Under the pieces are notes generated by a model, which saw only the letters and a list, made by a program, of their open reading frames with translations, was not told where the DNA came from and did no database searches. From Christensenella timonensis (GTDB lineage Bacteria; Bacillota; Clostridia; Christensenellales; Christensenellaceae), in NCBI RefSeq assembly GCF_900087015.1, contig NZ_FLKP01000002.1:1550001-1614000 (forward strand): a stretch of DNA of 64,000 bases. The letters are read 5' to 3'. Below are positions 55,634 through 64,000 of the stretch, piece by piece (positions within the stretch are counted from its first letter, which is position 1; the number at the start of each line of letters is the position of its first letter). Both the position numbers and the translations under genes were made by a program.

Positions 55634-57534
55634 TTGAACCGAACATGCTACTTGCGGGCAGGTACCGCCTGATCCAGCAGATCGATGCAGGCGGCTCCGC
55701 TTATATATATAAGGCGTTCGATGAAAAGACAAAGCAAACGGTTGCGGTCAAGGTTTTGAAGCCGGAGCTCACGGACAACGAAGAATTCATCCAGCGTTTT
55801 AAAAAAGAAGTGCAAGCTTCCTTGAAATTGAGACATGCCAATATTATCCGTGCGTATGACGCGGGATACGATCAGGGTACTTATTATATCGTCATGGATC
55901 TGATCGAAGGCAAAACCTTGAAGCACCTGATCAATATCAATGGCCCGCTGCCTTTGAAGTATGTAATCAGTGTGGCAAAAAAGCTTTGCCTGGCGCTGGA
56001 ATATGCCCACGTCAAAGGATTTGTGCATCGTGATATTAAGCCGCATAATGTGATGATCGATATGACTGGCGAACCGTATATCGCGGATTTTGGCATTGCA
56101 AAAAACCTTGCCCAGAATACGATTACCGTAGAAGACAACAGCGTAATGGGTTCCGTGCACTATTTTTCGCCGGAGCAGGCGCGCGGGGAACGTGCCGACA
56201 AGCGTTCGGACATCTATTCGCTCGGTATATTGATCTACGAAATGCTGTGCGGGAAAGTCCCGTTCGACGCGGACAGCTCTGTCGCGATCGCATTAAAGCA
56301 TATCAACGACGAGATGCCTGATGTGACCAAAATGGTGCAGGGAGTTCCGGAGAGCGTTAATAAGATCATCCAGAAGGCGACGCAAAAGGATAAGCATTTC
56401 CGCTATAAATCCGCTTTTAACATGTATGAGGATTTGCAGCGCTGTTTAAGTGAGCCGGATGGTGCATACATCAAATATACTGAAAGCAAGCGTACCCAAC
56501 AACACATGGAGGAGATGCACGCACGCCGTTCCAAGAAAAGCCTCAAAAAGCTGGTGATCACCTATGGAATCGCTGCAGCGATTGTGGTGGCGATCATTTT
56601 TGCGGTGAGCGGCCTGATCAATATGAACAGCTCAAAACCGCAGCCGCTGCCCGATTTTGTAGGCATGACACAGAAAAATGCTTTGGAAGCTGCGCGTAAC
56701 TTTGATATCACACCCACCTTTACTTACGAATATTCCTCAGAAGCTGAAAAAGATATCGTGATTCGTCAGGATCCGGTAGCGGGAGCCGAGGTCGAAAAAG
56801 GCGATCCCGTGACGTTGATTGTCAGCAACGGGACAGGCGCTGATGTCATGCCGGATGTCCTTACAATGGATATCGAACAGGCAAAAAAAGCGCTTGCAGA
56901 ACAGGGGATTACGGTAAAACAGATATTGGAGCAAACGGATGGCGACGCCCCGATCAACGCTGTAGTAAGCCAGGAACCAAAAGCCGGGGAGTCTGTTTCA
57001 CAAAGTAACGGGGTGGTATTGACAGTTAAAAAAGCCCCGGACACGCTAAAGATCATACTGCCGGACGTACAGGGCGCAGCGGCCGACGATGCGCTCACAC
57101 AGCTGAAGGCGGAAGGACTGGAAAAATTTTTTATCTATGACGAACAAAGCGAAACGGAAGCCGGAACCGTCCTCACGCAAAATCCACAGCCGGGAACAGA
57201 GCAGGTTGTCAGCCGCCCTGTAAGCCTTGCGATATCGCGTTTTGATTACGCGATGTATTCATACCAGGGAATGATAGATGTGAATGTGCCCAGCGACGAT
57301 ACTTCCGTAAAAATAGGAATCCAGGGTTCGATCAACGATATTTCGGTTTATTATATTGTATACGACCAGACGCTTCCGGCAGGGATGCAGTCAATTGCTC
57401 TCGATATAACGAAAGCTTTTGATTCCAAGGATAATACGCTGAACAAGAACCTGGTCGTATTCATAAACGATACGCTGGATACCAAGGCGACAGCCCAAAG
57501 CGTGACGTTTAACAGGGCCGAGGGAGGCAATTGA
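55630..57534 (+). CDS. prkC: Membrane Ser/Thr protein kinase with PASTA domains (PrkC/Stk1 type)
   Basis: 634 residues. Kinase domain (about 12-275): Gly loop IDAGGSAYIY, K41, HRDIKPHN (133-140), DFG (153-155). One membrane helix (about 309-331). Outside the cell are three PASTA repeats (about 338-545) and a C-terminal domain of about 85 residues I do not recognise. PASTA domains bind muropeptides or lipid II in relatives, linking cell-wall state to growth or germination. Coupled to prpC upstream and rsgA downstream. Confidence 0.95.
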   Translation: MIEPNMLLAGRYRLIQQIDAGGSAYIYKAFDEKTKQTVAVKVLKPELTDNEEFIQRFKKEVQASLKLRHANIIRAYDAGYDQGTYYIVMDLIEGKTLKHLININGPLPLKYVISVAKKLCLALEYAHVKGFVHRDIKPHNVMIDMTGEPYIADFGIAKNLAQNTITVEDNSVMGSVHYFSPEQARGERADKRSDIYSLGILIYEMLCGKVPFDADSSVAIALKHINDEMPDVTKMVQGVPESVNKIIQKATQKDKHFRYKSAFNMYEDLQRCLSEPDGAYIKYTESKRTQQHMEEMHARRSKKSLKKLVITYGIAAAIVVAIIFAVSGLINMNSSKPQPLPDFVGMTQKNALEAARNFDITPTFTYEYSSEAEKDIVIRQDPVAGAEVEKGDPVTLIVSNGTGADVMPDVLTMDIEQAKKALAEQGITVKQILEQTDGDAPINAVVSQEPKAGESVSQSNGVVLTVKKAPDTLKIILPDVQGAAADDALTQLKAEGLEKFFIYDEQSETEAGTVLTQNPQPGTEQVVSRPVSLAISRFDYAMYSYQGMIDVNVPSDDTSVKIGIQGSINDISVYYIVYDQTLPAGMQSIALDITKAFDSKDNTLNKNLVVFINDTLDTKATAQSVTFNRAEGGN

Positions 57535-58400
57535 TCATTCAGGGCAGGATTGTAAAAGGAATCGGCGGATTCTATTATGTCAGCGACGCAAAAGGCAACG
57601 TATACGAATGTAAGGCGCGCGGCCGTTTCCGCAAGCAGGGGATCGTTCCCTGTGTGGGAGACTATGTGGAATTTGAGCCGCAGTCCGAAAGTTACGGGGC
57701 GATCGAAGAGATATTGCCGCGCAAAAACCAGCTGGTTCGTCCGGCTGTCGCAAACATCGACAGTGTGATCCTCGTGGTATCTGCCGACAAGCCGGATATC
57801 GATTTCCTTTTGTGCGATAAATTGCTGATCCAGGCGGACAGGCTGGGCATCAGGCCTGTGATCGCGATCAATAAGACAGACCTCAACAAGCAGAACGCGT
57901 ATGCGATCAATGAACAGTATTCCTATTATGACACCGTTTATGTATCCGCCCTGGAGCTGCACGGGATCGAGGACTTGAAAGATGTGATCCGGGGCAGGTG
58001 CGTGTGCCTTGCGGGACAGTCCGCCGTCGGGAAATCGTCGTTGGTGAATGCGCTTTGCAAAGAGCTTCGGCTCGAAACGGGCGGCCTTAGCAAAAAGACG
58101 GAGCGGGGAAAGCATACGACCCGGCAGGCGGAGCTTCTTTACTTAAAAGACCTGAATGCGTATGTAGTCGATACGCCGGGCTTTTCCATGTTTGATATAG
58201 GCGGCCTGAAGAAAGAGGAATTGGGTCAGTATTACCGTGAGATCGCGGAATATGCGGGCGAATGTAAGTTCGCGTCCTGCATGCATGACCGCGAACCCGA
58301 TTGCGCTGTCAAAATCGCCTTGGCAGAAGGCGAAATCAGCGCAGAACGCTACGATAGGTATTTAAAATTATTGAACTTGATAGGAGAGAAAAAAGAATGA
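57531..58400 (+). CDS. rsgA: Ribosome small-subunit-dependent GTPase RsgA
   Basis: Late 30S assembly GTPase with circularly permuted motifs. 289 residues: OB fold (1-70), G4 NKTD before G1 GQSAVGKSSLVN, G3 DTPGF, and a C-terminal zinc site CKFASCMHDREPDC. The start is uncertain. TTG 57531 overlaps the prkC stop but is only three bases from GGGAGG; an ATT codon at 57537 would be better spaced but is a rare start. Confidence 0.93.
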   Translation: MIIQGRIVKGIGGFYYVSDAKGNVYECKARGRFRKQGIVPCVGDYVEFEPQSESYGAIEEILPRKNQLVRPAVANIDSVILVVSADKPDIDFLLCDKLLIQADRLGIRPVIAINKTDLNKQNAYAINEQYSYYDTVYVSALELHGIEDLKDVIRGRCVCLAGQSAVGKSSLVNALCKELRLETGGLSKKTERGKHTTRQAELLYLKDLNAYVVDTPGFSMFDIGGLKKEELGQYYREIAEYAGECKFASCMHDREPDCAVKIALAEGEISAERYDRYLKLLNLIGEKKE

Positions 58401-59041
58401 TCAAGATTGCACCTTCAATTTTATCGGCGGACTTCGGCAATATGGCGCGGGACATTGAAATGCTCAACAGGGCTGGTGTGGACTATATCCATTGCGACGT
58501 GATGGACGGTATGTTCGTACCCAATATGACCTTTGGTTTCCAGATGATCAGCGCAGTCAAAAAAGTGGCGGAGGCGCCTCTTGACGTACATCTGATGATC
58601 CAGCAGCCCGAGCGTTATGTTGAGCGTTTCGCGGAGGCGGGTTCGGATATCATCTCCGTGCACGCGGAAGCGACGAACCATTTGCAGCGGGTCTTAAAGC
58701 AGATCAGCGGCTGCGGCGTCAAAGCGGCGGCAGTACTCAATCCTGCGACGCCACTGGATATGCTGAACTATGTAATGGACGATGTCGACCTGATCCTGCT
58801 GATGTCCGTCAATCCCGGGTATGGCGGCCAGAGCTTTATTCCGGCTGTATTGGGTAAAATTGCGGAGCTGCGCAAGATGATCGACGCTACCGGTAAAGAG
58901 ATCGAACTCGAAGTGGATGGCGGTGTTACGGTCGGCAATTGCAAGACGATCATTGACGCGGGAGCTAATGTCCTGGTAGCCGGAAGCGCCGTTTTCAATG
59001 CAGACGACCCGGCAGGCGCTGTAAAGCTTTTGAGGGGTTAA
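58397..59041 (+). CDS. rpe: Ribulose-phosphate 3-epimerase
   Basis: Pentose phosphate pathway enzyme interconverting ribulose-5-P and xylulose-5-P. 214 residues, TIM barrel. KIAPSILSADFGNMARDI, the metal site DVMDGMFVPNMTFG and DVHLMI, and VNPGYGGQSF are standard. Start overlaps the rsgA stop by ATGA. Confidence 0.97.
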   Translation: MIKIAPSILSADFGNMARDIEMLNRAGVDYIHCDVMDGMFVPNMTFGFQMISAVKKVAEAPLDVHLMIQQPERYVERFAEAGSDIISVHAEATNHLQRVLKQISGCGVKAAAVLNPATPLDMLNYVMDDVDLILLMSVNPGYGGQSFIPAVLGKIAELRKMIDATGKEIELEVDGGVTVGNCKTIIDAGANVLVAGSAVFNADDPAGAVKLLRG

Positions 59042-59047
59042 GGGCTA

Positions 59048-59680
59048 ATGCATGCAGTATTGGTTGCCGCCGGCGAAAAGCCGCCGAAAGATTTTGCCCT
59101 TGGTTTGCTGCAGTCTGCAGATTTGAAAATTGCCGTAGATGGCGGGCTGGCCGTATTTGAAGAATGTGGCGTGATTCCCGACCTGATGATCGGCGACATG
59201 GATTCAGTCGACGCATCGTTGCTTCAGGGCTATTCTTTCATGCAGGTTCCGCTGTATCAAGCTTCATCCGAAAAAGATGAAACGGACGGGATGCTGGCCC
59301 TAGACGAGGCAATCGCGCGTGGGGCAAAAAGGATCGTACTGCTCGGGGCAACGGGTGGCCGGATCGATCACCTGCTCTCCAATTTGATGCTGCTGCGGCG
59401 CGCCCATGAAAAGGATGTCAAGCTTGTGATCTGCGATGCCTTGCAGGAAATTGTGATCGAAAAGGGCGGTTTTGAAATTTGCGGAAGCGTTGGGCAGACG
59501 GTCTCCATACTGCCGGTGAATGAGCAGGCGTGCGTGCACTGCTTTGACGGCTTATATTATCCGCTCGATCATCTTGTGCTGAGAAACGACGAGCCGCGGG
59601 GCGTGAGCAATGTGCTGACAAAGGAATGTGCCGTCCTTCACAGCGACGACTATGTACTTGTCATCAAAAATGCGGTATAA
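59048..59680 (+). CDS. thiN: Thiamine diphosphokinase
   Basis: Transfers pyrophosphate from ATP to thiamine. 210 residues. Motifs IAVDGGLAVFEECGVIPDLMIGDMDS and LLGATGGRIDHLLSN are diagnostic. The C-terminal small domain begins near residue 145. Last plus-strand gene before convergent rpmB. Confidence 0.93.
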   Translation: MHAVLVAAGEKPPKDFALGLLQSADLKIAVDGGLAVFEECGVIPDLMIGDMDSVDASLLQGYSFMQVPLYQASSEKDETDGMLALDEAIARGAKRIVLLGATGGRIDHLLSNLMLLRRAHEKDVKLVICDALQEIVIEKGGFEICGSVGQTVSILPVNEQACVHCFDGLYYPLDHLVLRNDEPRGVSNVLTKECAVLHSDDYVLVIKNAV

Positions 59681-59687
59681 CAGGAAA

Positions 59688-59725
59688 TAAAAACAGGGCA
59701 GACGATTGATTATCTGCCCTGCATT
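59688..59725 (-). terminator. Intrinsic terminator of rpmB
   Basis: CAGGGCAGA and its perfect complement (9 pairs) around a 10-base loop. On the minus strand it is followed by TTTTTATTT. The tail on the plus strand is weaker (CATTT), so it may end thiN less well. Confidence 0.75.
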
Positions 59726-59737
59726 TGGCTTCAGCTT

Positions 59738-59929
59738 TTAAACGTAGCGTTCGACTTTCCCTGAACGCAGGCAACGCGTGCAAACATACTTCCTTGTAGG
59801 AGTACCGTTCTCGATTACTCTTACGCGCTGTACATTGGGGGCCCAAATTCTCTTGGATGTCCTGTGCGAATGACTGACTTTGTTGCCGGAAGAAACACCC
59901 TTAGAACAGATTTCACAATATTTTGCCAT
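59738..59929 (-). CDS. rpmB: 50S ribosomal protein L28
   Basis: 63 residues. AKYCEICSKGVSSGNKVSHSHRTS at the N-terminus and the second cysteine pair CTRCLRSGKVERYV give the zinc-binding (C+) form of L28. GGAGG lies ahead of the ATG; the frame is open upstream but the first family residue is at 59929. Confidence 0.97.
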   Translation of the reverse strand: MAKYCEICSKGVSSGNKVSHSHRTSKRIWAPNVQRVRVIENGTPTRKYVCTRCLRSGKVERYV

Positions 59930-59973
59930 CAGAAAACACCTCCCTCTTGGTGTATACATTTCAAACAGCGTTA

Positions 59974-60002
59974 ATTTTATCATTTATACAAGGGTTTTGC
60001 AA
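59974..60002 (-). promoter_or_regulatory. Promoter of rpmB
   Basis: On the minus strand TTGCAA (60002-59997), 17-base spacer, TGA-TAAAAT (-10 at 59979-59974, extended). Confidence 0.75.
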
Positions 60003-60029
60003 GTATTTTTGGCAAATAAATTTCTTTCG

Positions 60030-60047
60030 GGGCGCAAAAAAGCGCCC
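60030..60047. other. GC-rich hairpin between the rpmB and gls24 promoters
   Basis: GGGCGC, loop A6, GCGCCC. No T run on either strand in the right place, so its role is unclear. Confidence 0.5.
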
Positions 60048-60055
60048 GCAAGCGT

Positions 60056-60084
60056 TTGATATTGCAGGAAAGATGGTATATAAT
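60056..60084 (+). promoter_or_regulatory. Promoter of the Gls24-fakA genes
   Basis: TTGATA, 17-base spacer, TATAAT, 33 bases before the start codon. Confidence 0.8.
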
Positions 60085-60116
60085 ATGAAATAATAAACCA
60101 ATGGGAGGTTTTACCT

Positions 60117-60470
60117 ATGAGCGCAGCATTAAAAAATGATTTGGGAACGATCACTTATACAGAAGACTATATTGCTTCTATTGCCGGGATCAGTGCGATG
60201 GAATGTTATGGCCTGGTCGGGATGTCCCAGAAAAATATTACAGAAGCGATCACAAATCTTTTTAAGGGAGACAACCTGAAAAAGGGCGTTAAAGTTAAAA
60301 CAGACGGTTCTGAAAATGTGATCGTTGAATTATATATCACCGTTAAGTACGGCGTTTCCTTATCGGCCGTGGCGGAAAATATCATCGACAAAGTAAAATA
60401 TTCGATCGAAAAAGAAACGGGGCTGAATGTCAGCAGCGTAGACATCATCGTTCAGGGAATTCAGTTCTAA
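60117..60470 (+). CDS. Asp23/Gls24-family protein
   Basis: 117 residues of the DUF322 family. GLNVSSVDIIVQGIQF at the end and YTEDYIASIAGISAMECYG near the start fit the pattern. Related to alkaline-shock and envelope-stress proteins, and to the YloU protein that precedes the dak-type gene in Bacillus. It is soluble; its exact function is unknown. GGGAGG precedes the ATG. Confidence 0.9.
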   Translation: MSAALKNDLGTITYTEDYIASIAGISAMECYGLVGMSQKNITEAITNLFKGDNLKKGVKVKTDGSENVIVELYITVKYGVSLSAVAENIIDKVKYSIEKETGLNVSSVDIIVQGIQF

Positions 60471-60483
60471 GGGGGAGCTTAGG

Positions 60484-62130
60484 TTGATAAAAACGCTTGA
60501 CGGCAAGCGCCTGAAGGAAATGATTTTGGGGGCAGCTGCAGTACTTGAAAAGAACAAGGAAACTTTGGATTCCTTGAATGTATTTCCTGTACCGGATGGA
60601 GACACCGGTACAAATATGTCGCTTACCATGATCTCCGCTGCCAAGGAAGTCGCGGCGGTCGAGCAGGAAAACGACGTCATAAAAATCGTCCAGGCTATGA
60701 GCTTGGGGGCGTTAAAGGGTGCGCGGGGTAATTCCGGCGTTATTTTATCGCAGATTTTTGCGGGCTTCGCGGATGCGATCGTAAAACAGCCGCAGGAACT
60801 TACGACCCAGCTGATGGCGGCAGCGCTTCGTAACGGCGTTGATTTTGCCTATAAGGCTGTTATGAAACCGAAGGAAGGGACAATCCTCACTGTGACGGCA
60901 AGTATTGCTGCCGCGGCAGAAGAAATCTCGCAAAAAACGGACGATTTGTATGAACAACTCGAATACAGCATCAAAGAAGGCGAAAAAACATTAAAGCAAA
61001 CGCCTGAAATGCTTCCGGTGCTAAAGGAAGCGGGGGTGGTCGATGCCGGCGGCGCAGGTTTCCTCGTCATTATGATGGGCTTCAAATCCGTTCTGGATGG
61101 CGAAGACATTGATAGCGGGGAGCTGCTTGCAAATGGCGAATCTCTTGTAGATTTTTCCAATTTGGCGGAAGAGGACGACGATATCCAATACGGATATTGC
61201 ACGGAATTTTTCATCAAGAACCTTTTCCCTGATACCAAAGAGCGGGACATCGATACTTACCGGAATAATTTATCAAAAATTGGGGATTGCGTGCTCGTGG
61301 TGGGAGACCTGAATCTGGTTAAAACGCATGTGCATACCAATGAACCCGGACTTGCGCTGCAATATGCGCAGATCCTCGGTGAATTGAGTAAAATCAAGAT
61401 CGATAATATGCGCGAACAGCACAGGGAGCTTTCGGATTTGACCGAAGTCCCCGAACTAAAGGAACGTCCGCAAAAGGAAATTGCCGTTGTGACGGTGATT
61501 GCCGGAAAAGGGATACAGACGATCTTTGAAGATTGCCAGATCGATATGTTTGTGCAGGGAGGACAATCCATGAATCCTTCCACCGAAGATATCCTGCGCG
61601 CGATCGAGAGTGCGCCTTCCGACAATATCATTGTCCTGCCCAACAACAAAAATATCATTCTCGCTGCCGACCAGGCAGCGGATTTGTGTGAAAAAAATGT
61701 CGTGGTCTTAAAATCGAAAACGATCCCCCAGGGGATCGCCGCCGCTATCGCTTATGATCCGGAAGCGGATATCGATACCAACACGAAGCGCATGCAGCGG
61801 GCGATCGATTCCATCAAAACGGGCTCGATCACAAGCGCAGTACGCGATACGAAAATCGGCGGGACTGATATCAAGCTTGGCGAGCTGTTGGGCATCGAGG
61901 AGAATACCATTGTATCCAACGGCCCCGTTTTGAGCGAGGTTTACGGCGGTTTGATGAATAAAATGATCGACGGCGATTCGGAGTTGATCAGTATTTATTA
62001 TGGCGAAGGCGTTGACGAAGTCACTGCGGATGAACTGCGGGAGCTGACGGAAAAGGAATTCCCGCAATGCGATGTGGAGCTTCACTACGGAGGGCAACCG
62101 GTTTATCCTTACATCATCTCCGTGGAATAA
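60484..62130 (+). CDS. DAK2-domain protein, fatty-acid-kinase-like (FakA/YloV)
   Basis: 548 residues. N-terminal DhaL/DAK2 ATP-binding domain: FPVPDGDTGTNMSLT with the metal aspartates, LKGARGNSGVILSQIF, and GVVDAGGAGF near residue 185. A central linker and a C-terminal domain follow, as in FakA, which phosphorylates fatty acids held by FakB; no fakB is in the window. The start is a TTG at 60484 behind GGGGGAG. Pairing with a Gls24 gene before it and recG after it is typical of Firmicutes. Confidence 0.88.
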   Translation: MIKTLDGKRLKEMILGAAAVLEKNKETLDSLNVFPVPDGDTGTNMSLTMISAAKEVAAVEQENDVIKIVQAMSLGALKGARGNSGVILSQIFAGFADAIVKQPQELTTQLMAAALRNGVDFAYKAVMKPKEGTILTVTASIAAAAEEISQKTDDLYEQLEYSIKEGEKTLKQTPEMLPVLKEAGVVDAGGAGFLVIMMGFKSVLDGEDIDSGELLANGESLVDFSNLAEEDDDIQYGYCTEFFIKNLFPDTKERDIDTYRNNLSKIGDCVLVVGDLNLVKTHVHTNEPGLALQYAQILGELSKIKIDNMREQHRELSDLTEVPELKERPQKEIAVVTVIAGKGIQTIFEDCQIDMFVQGGQSMNPSTEDILRAIESAPSDNIIVLPNNKNIILAADQAADLCEKNVVVLKSKTIPQGIAAAIAYDPEADIDTNTKRMQRAIDSIKTGSITSAVRDTKIGGTDIKLGELLGIEENTIVSNGPVLSEVYGGLMNKMIDGDSELISIYYGEGVDEVTADELRELTEKEFPQCDVELHYGGQPVYPYIISVE

Positions 62131-62145
62131 TTTGGCAATATCAGG

Positions 62146-62176
62146 AAACCGGCATGAAAGAGTGTCGGTTTTTTCG
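62146..62176 (+). terminator. Intrinsic terminator between the fakA-like gene and recG
   Basis: AAACCGGCA, 8-base loop, TGTCGGTTT (one wobble pair), then TTT. A spacing of only 30 bases to recG suggests partial read-through. Confidence 0.75.
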
Positions 62177-62205
62177 TACATGCCAACGCTTAAAGGAAAG
62201 TATTT

Positions 62206-64000
62206 ATGGAATATGCCACCTCCGTTACGCAAATCGGCGGTATAGGAGAAAAAACGGCGAAAACGCTGCATAAGATCGAAGTCGATACGGTAAAGGATTT
62301 GCTGTATTATTTGCCGCGCTCCTATAAAGACCTTTCCACCGTCAAAAGGATCAGCGAGGTAAAATTTGGCGAAATCGCGTTTCTGGAGGTTAAGGTGTTT
62401 ACACAGCCGCAGGTAAAGCGCATTCGCCGGGGACTGGAAATCACTTCTTTCCAGGTCACGGATGCGACCGGAATTGCCAATGTGGATATCTTCAACCAGA
62501 TTTATATCAAAAATAATATCACGGTCGGGCAGACGATCTATTTATATGGCAAGCTGGAATATAAATTTGGAAAAATGACGATATCCTCACCTGAAATTTA
62601 CTTCAAGAAGCCAGAAGATCCATTCCTGCCCATCTATCCGCTAACTGCGGGCCTCAACCAGAACATGATGCGTAAATTTATCAAGGAAGCGCTGTACAAA
62701 ACGGAAATGCAGGAATACTATTCGACGGGTTTTTTACAGGAATTCCATTTGCCGGACATCAAAAAAGCGCTGCACGACGTTCATTTCCCACAGGATATGG
62801 AGCAAGCGGCGACCGCACGTGCCCGCATCGTTTTTGACGAGCTTTTGGTGTTCAACCGTATAATGGAGATGCTGGGCGATGAAAAGCGCCAAAAGAGCGC
62901 CGCGCGGCTGCTCCATGCGCAGGATAACAGGGATGCCTTTTTATCCAAATTGCACTTTACCCCGACCGGGGCGCAGCTGCGGGTCATGCGGGAGATGGAA
63001 ACGGATTTTGCAAAAGATATGGCAATGAACCGCCTTGTCCAGGGGGATGTGGGCAGCGGTAAAACGGCGCTCGCATTTTATGCGATGCATTGCATGTATG
63101 AAGCGGGTTACCAGAGCGTATTGATGGCCCCCACAGAGATCCTCGCCCGGCAGCATTATGAGACGGCTAAGGAATTGTTTGACGAAACGCAGATCGCTTG
63201 CGTGACAGGCGTACTGGGTGCAAAAGCCCGTAAGGAAATCAACCGCAGGATAGCGGGGGGGGAAATTAAGATCATCATCGGCACACATGCCCTGCTATAC
63301 GGCGATATACATTTTTGTAAGCTCGGCCTCATCATCACAGACGAGCAGCACCGGTTTGGCGTGAAGCAGCGCGCCGCCCTTTCGGGCGATCAAAACGACG
63401 TCCATACGCTCATTATGTCCGCGACGCCCATTCCGCGTTCGCTGCAGCTGGTATTGTTCGGCAATACGGATATCTCAATCGTGGACGAGCTGCCTCCCGG
63501 CCGCAAGCCGGTCAAAACGTACCTGATCCATCAAAATAAATATCAGGATATGATTACTTTTATCAAAAACGAGCTGCATCGCAAGCATCAGGCATATATC
63601 GTGTGCCCGCTGATCGAAGACAGCGAGAATATGGAGGCGAAATCCGCCAAACAGATGTTTGGCGAAATGGAACAATACTATGCCGGATTCCGAATGGCCC
63701 TGATCCATGGAAAAATGAAAAATGCGGAAAAACAGGAAGTTATGGAAGCGTATGCCGCCGGGGAGATCGACGTGCTTGTTTCGACCACAGTGATTGAAGT
63801 CGGTATCAACGTCCCCAATGCGACCTGTATGGTGATTATCAACGCGGAACGCTTTGGCCTTGCGCAGTTGCATCAGCTTCGTGGCCGTGTGGGGCGGGGA
63901 AGCACACAATCGTATTGTTTCCTGGTATCCGACAACCAGGCCGCCTATGAACGCTTGCGCGTTCTGGTAAACACGAACGACGGCTTTGAGATCGCGGAGC
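62206..64000 (+). CDS. recG: ATP-dependent DNA helicase RecG (3' end outside window)
   Basis: Branch-migration helicase for Holliday junctions and stalled forks. 598 complete codons are present; the frame is open at the window edge. N-terminal wedge/OB domain, motif I GDVGSGKTALAF, motif Ia APTEILARQH, motif II DEQHRFGVKQR, motif III SATPIPRSL, and QLHQLRGRVGRG (motif VI). AAAGGAAAG precedes the ATG. Most RecG proteins are about 680 residues, so roughly 80 are missing. Confidence 0.96.
   Translation, partial: MEYATSVTQIGGIGEKTAKTLHKIEVDTVKDLLYYLPRSYKDLSTVKRISEVKFGEIAFLEVKVFTQPQVKRIRRGLEITSFQVTDATGIANVDIFNQIYIKNNITVGQTIYLYGKLEYKFGKMTISSPEIYFKKPEDPFLPIYPLTAGLNQNMMRKFIKEALYKTEMQEYYSTGFLQEFHLPDIKKALHDVHFPQDMEQAATARARIVFDELLVFNRIMEMLGDEKRQKSAARLLHAQDNRDAFLSKLHFTPTGAQLRVMREMETDFAKDMAMNRLVQGDVGSGKTALAFYAMHCMYEAGYQSVLMAPTEILARQHYETAKELFDETQIACVTGVLGAKARKEINRRIAGGEIKIIIGTHALLYGDIHFCKLGLIITDEQHRFGVKQRAALSGDQNDVHTLIMSATPIPRSLQLVLFGNTDISIVDELPPGRKPVKTYLIHQNKYQDMITFIKNELHRKHQAYIVCPLIEDSENMEAKSAKQMFGEMEQYYAGFRMALIHGKMKNAEKQEVMEAYAAGEIDVLVSTTVIEVGINVPNATCMVIINAERFGLAQLHQLRGRVGRGSTQSYCFLVSDNQAAYERLRVLVNTNDGFEIAE

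Overview
The window reads as a chromosomal segment of a Gram-positive anaerobe of the class Clostridia. The clues are an [FeFe]-hydrogenase of the HndABCD type, a dnaG-rpoD pair, GatCAB, the remA-gmk-rpoZ-coaBC-priA-def-fmt-rsmB-rlmN-PP2C-Stk-rsgA-rpe-thiN order, a perfect CIRCE site in front of groESL, and an A-type RNase P RNA. Base composition is moderate (about half GC by eye) and TTG start codons are common. A Christensenella-like affiliation is possible, but this is a guess. I see no insertion sequences, prophage, CRISPR, rRNA or tRNA genes. Coding density is very high.

Layout. 1-6484: shikimate/phenylalanine genes aroB (5' cut by the window edge), aroA, aroC, pheA, aroK, then aroE on the opposite strand, then aroQ and an aldo/keto reductase. 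6492-8590: groL and groES on the minus strand, with a shared terminator, CIRCE and promoter. 8787-17831: a dCMP deaminase followed by a hydrogenase region. Its first half is a regulatory-looking set (DRTGG protein, small GHKL ATPase, HydS-like putative sensory [FeFe]-hydrogenase, second DRTGG protein, PHP protein, NuoE-type subunit, second GHKL ATPase). Its second half, behind a terminator, a new promoter and a long structured leader, is hndB-hndC-hndD. 17948-20929: dnaG-rpoD. 21010-28766: mutM, a Cache-GGDEF protein, trmK, a Nif3 protein, a zinc-ribbon protein, rnpB and a YgiQ radical SAM protein. 28874-32296: tig-clpP-clpX. 32411-36806: a type IIA topoisomerase pair. 36899-41358: yerC-like regulator, pcrA, ligA. 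41437-45625: gatCAB plus a HypE-like protein. 45683-59680: a long run of housekeeping genes from yicC to thiN. 59738-59929: rpmB on the minus strand. 60117-64000: Gls24 protein, fakA-like gene and recG (3' end cut by the window edge).

How genes work together. Many neighbours overlap by ATGA or TTGA, implying translational coupling: aroB/aroA/aroC/pheA/aroK, gatB/hypE-like, fmt/rsmB/rlmN, and PP2C/kinase/rsgA/rpe. The hydrogenase region would couple NAD(P)H and ferredoxin oxidation to H2 production. Its HydS-like protein, two ATPases and two DRTGG proteins look like a sensing and signalling module for redox or H2 state. That module is the part of the window most worth following up.
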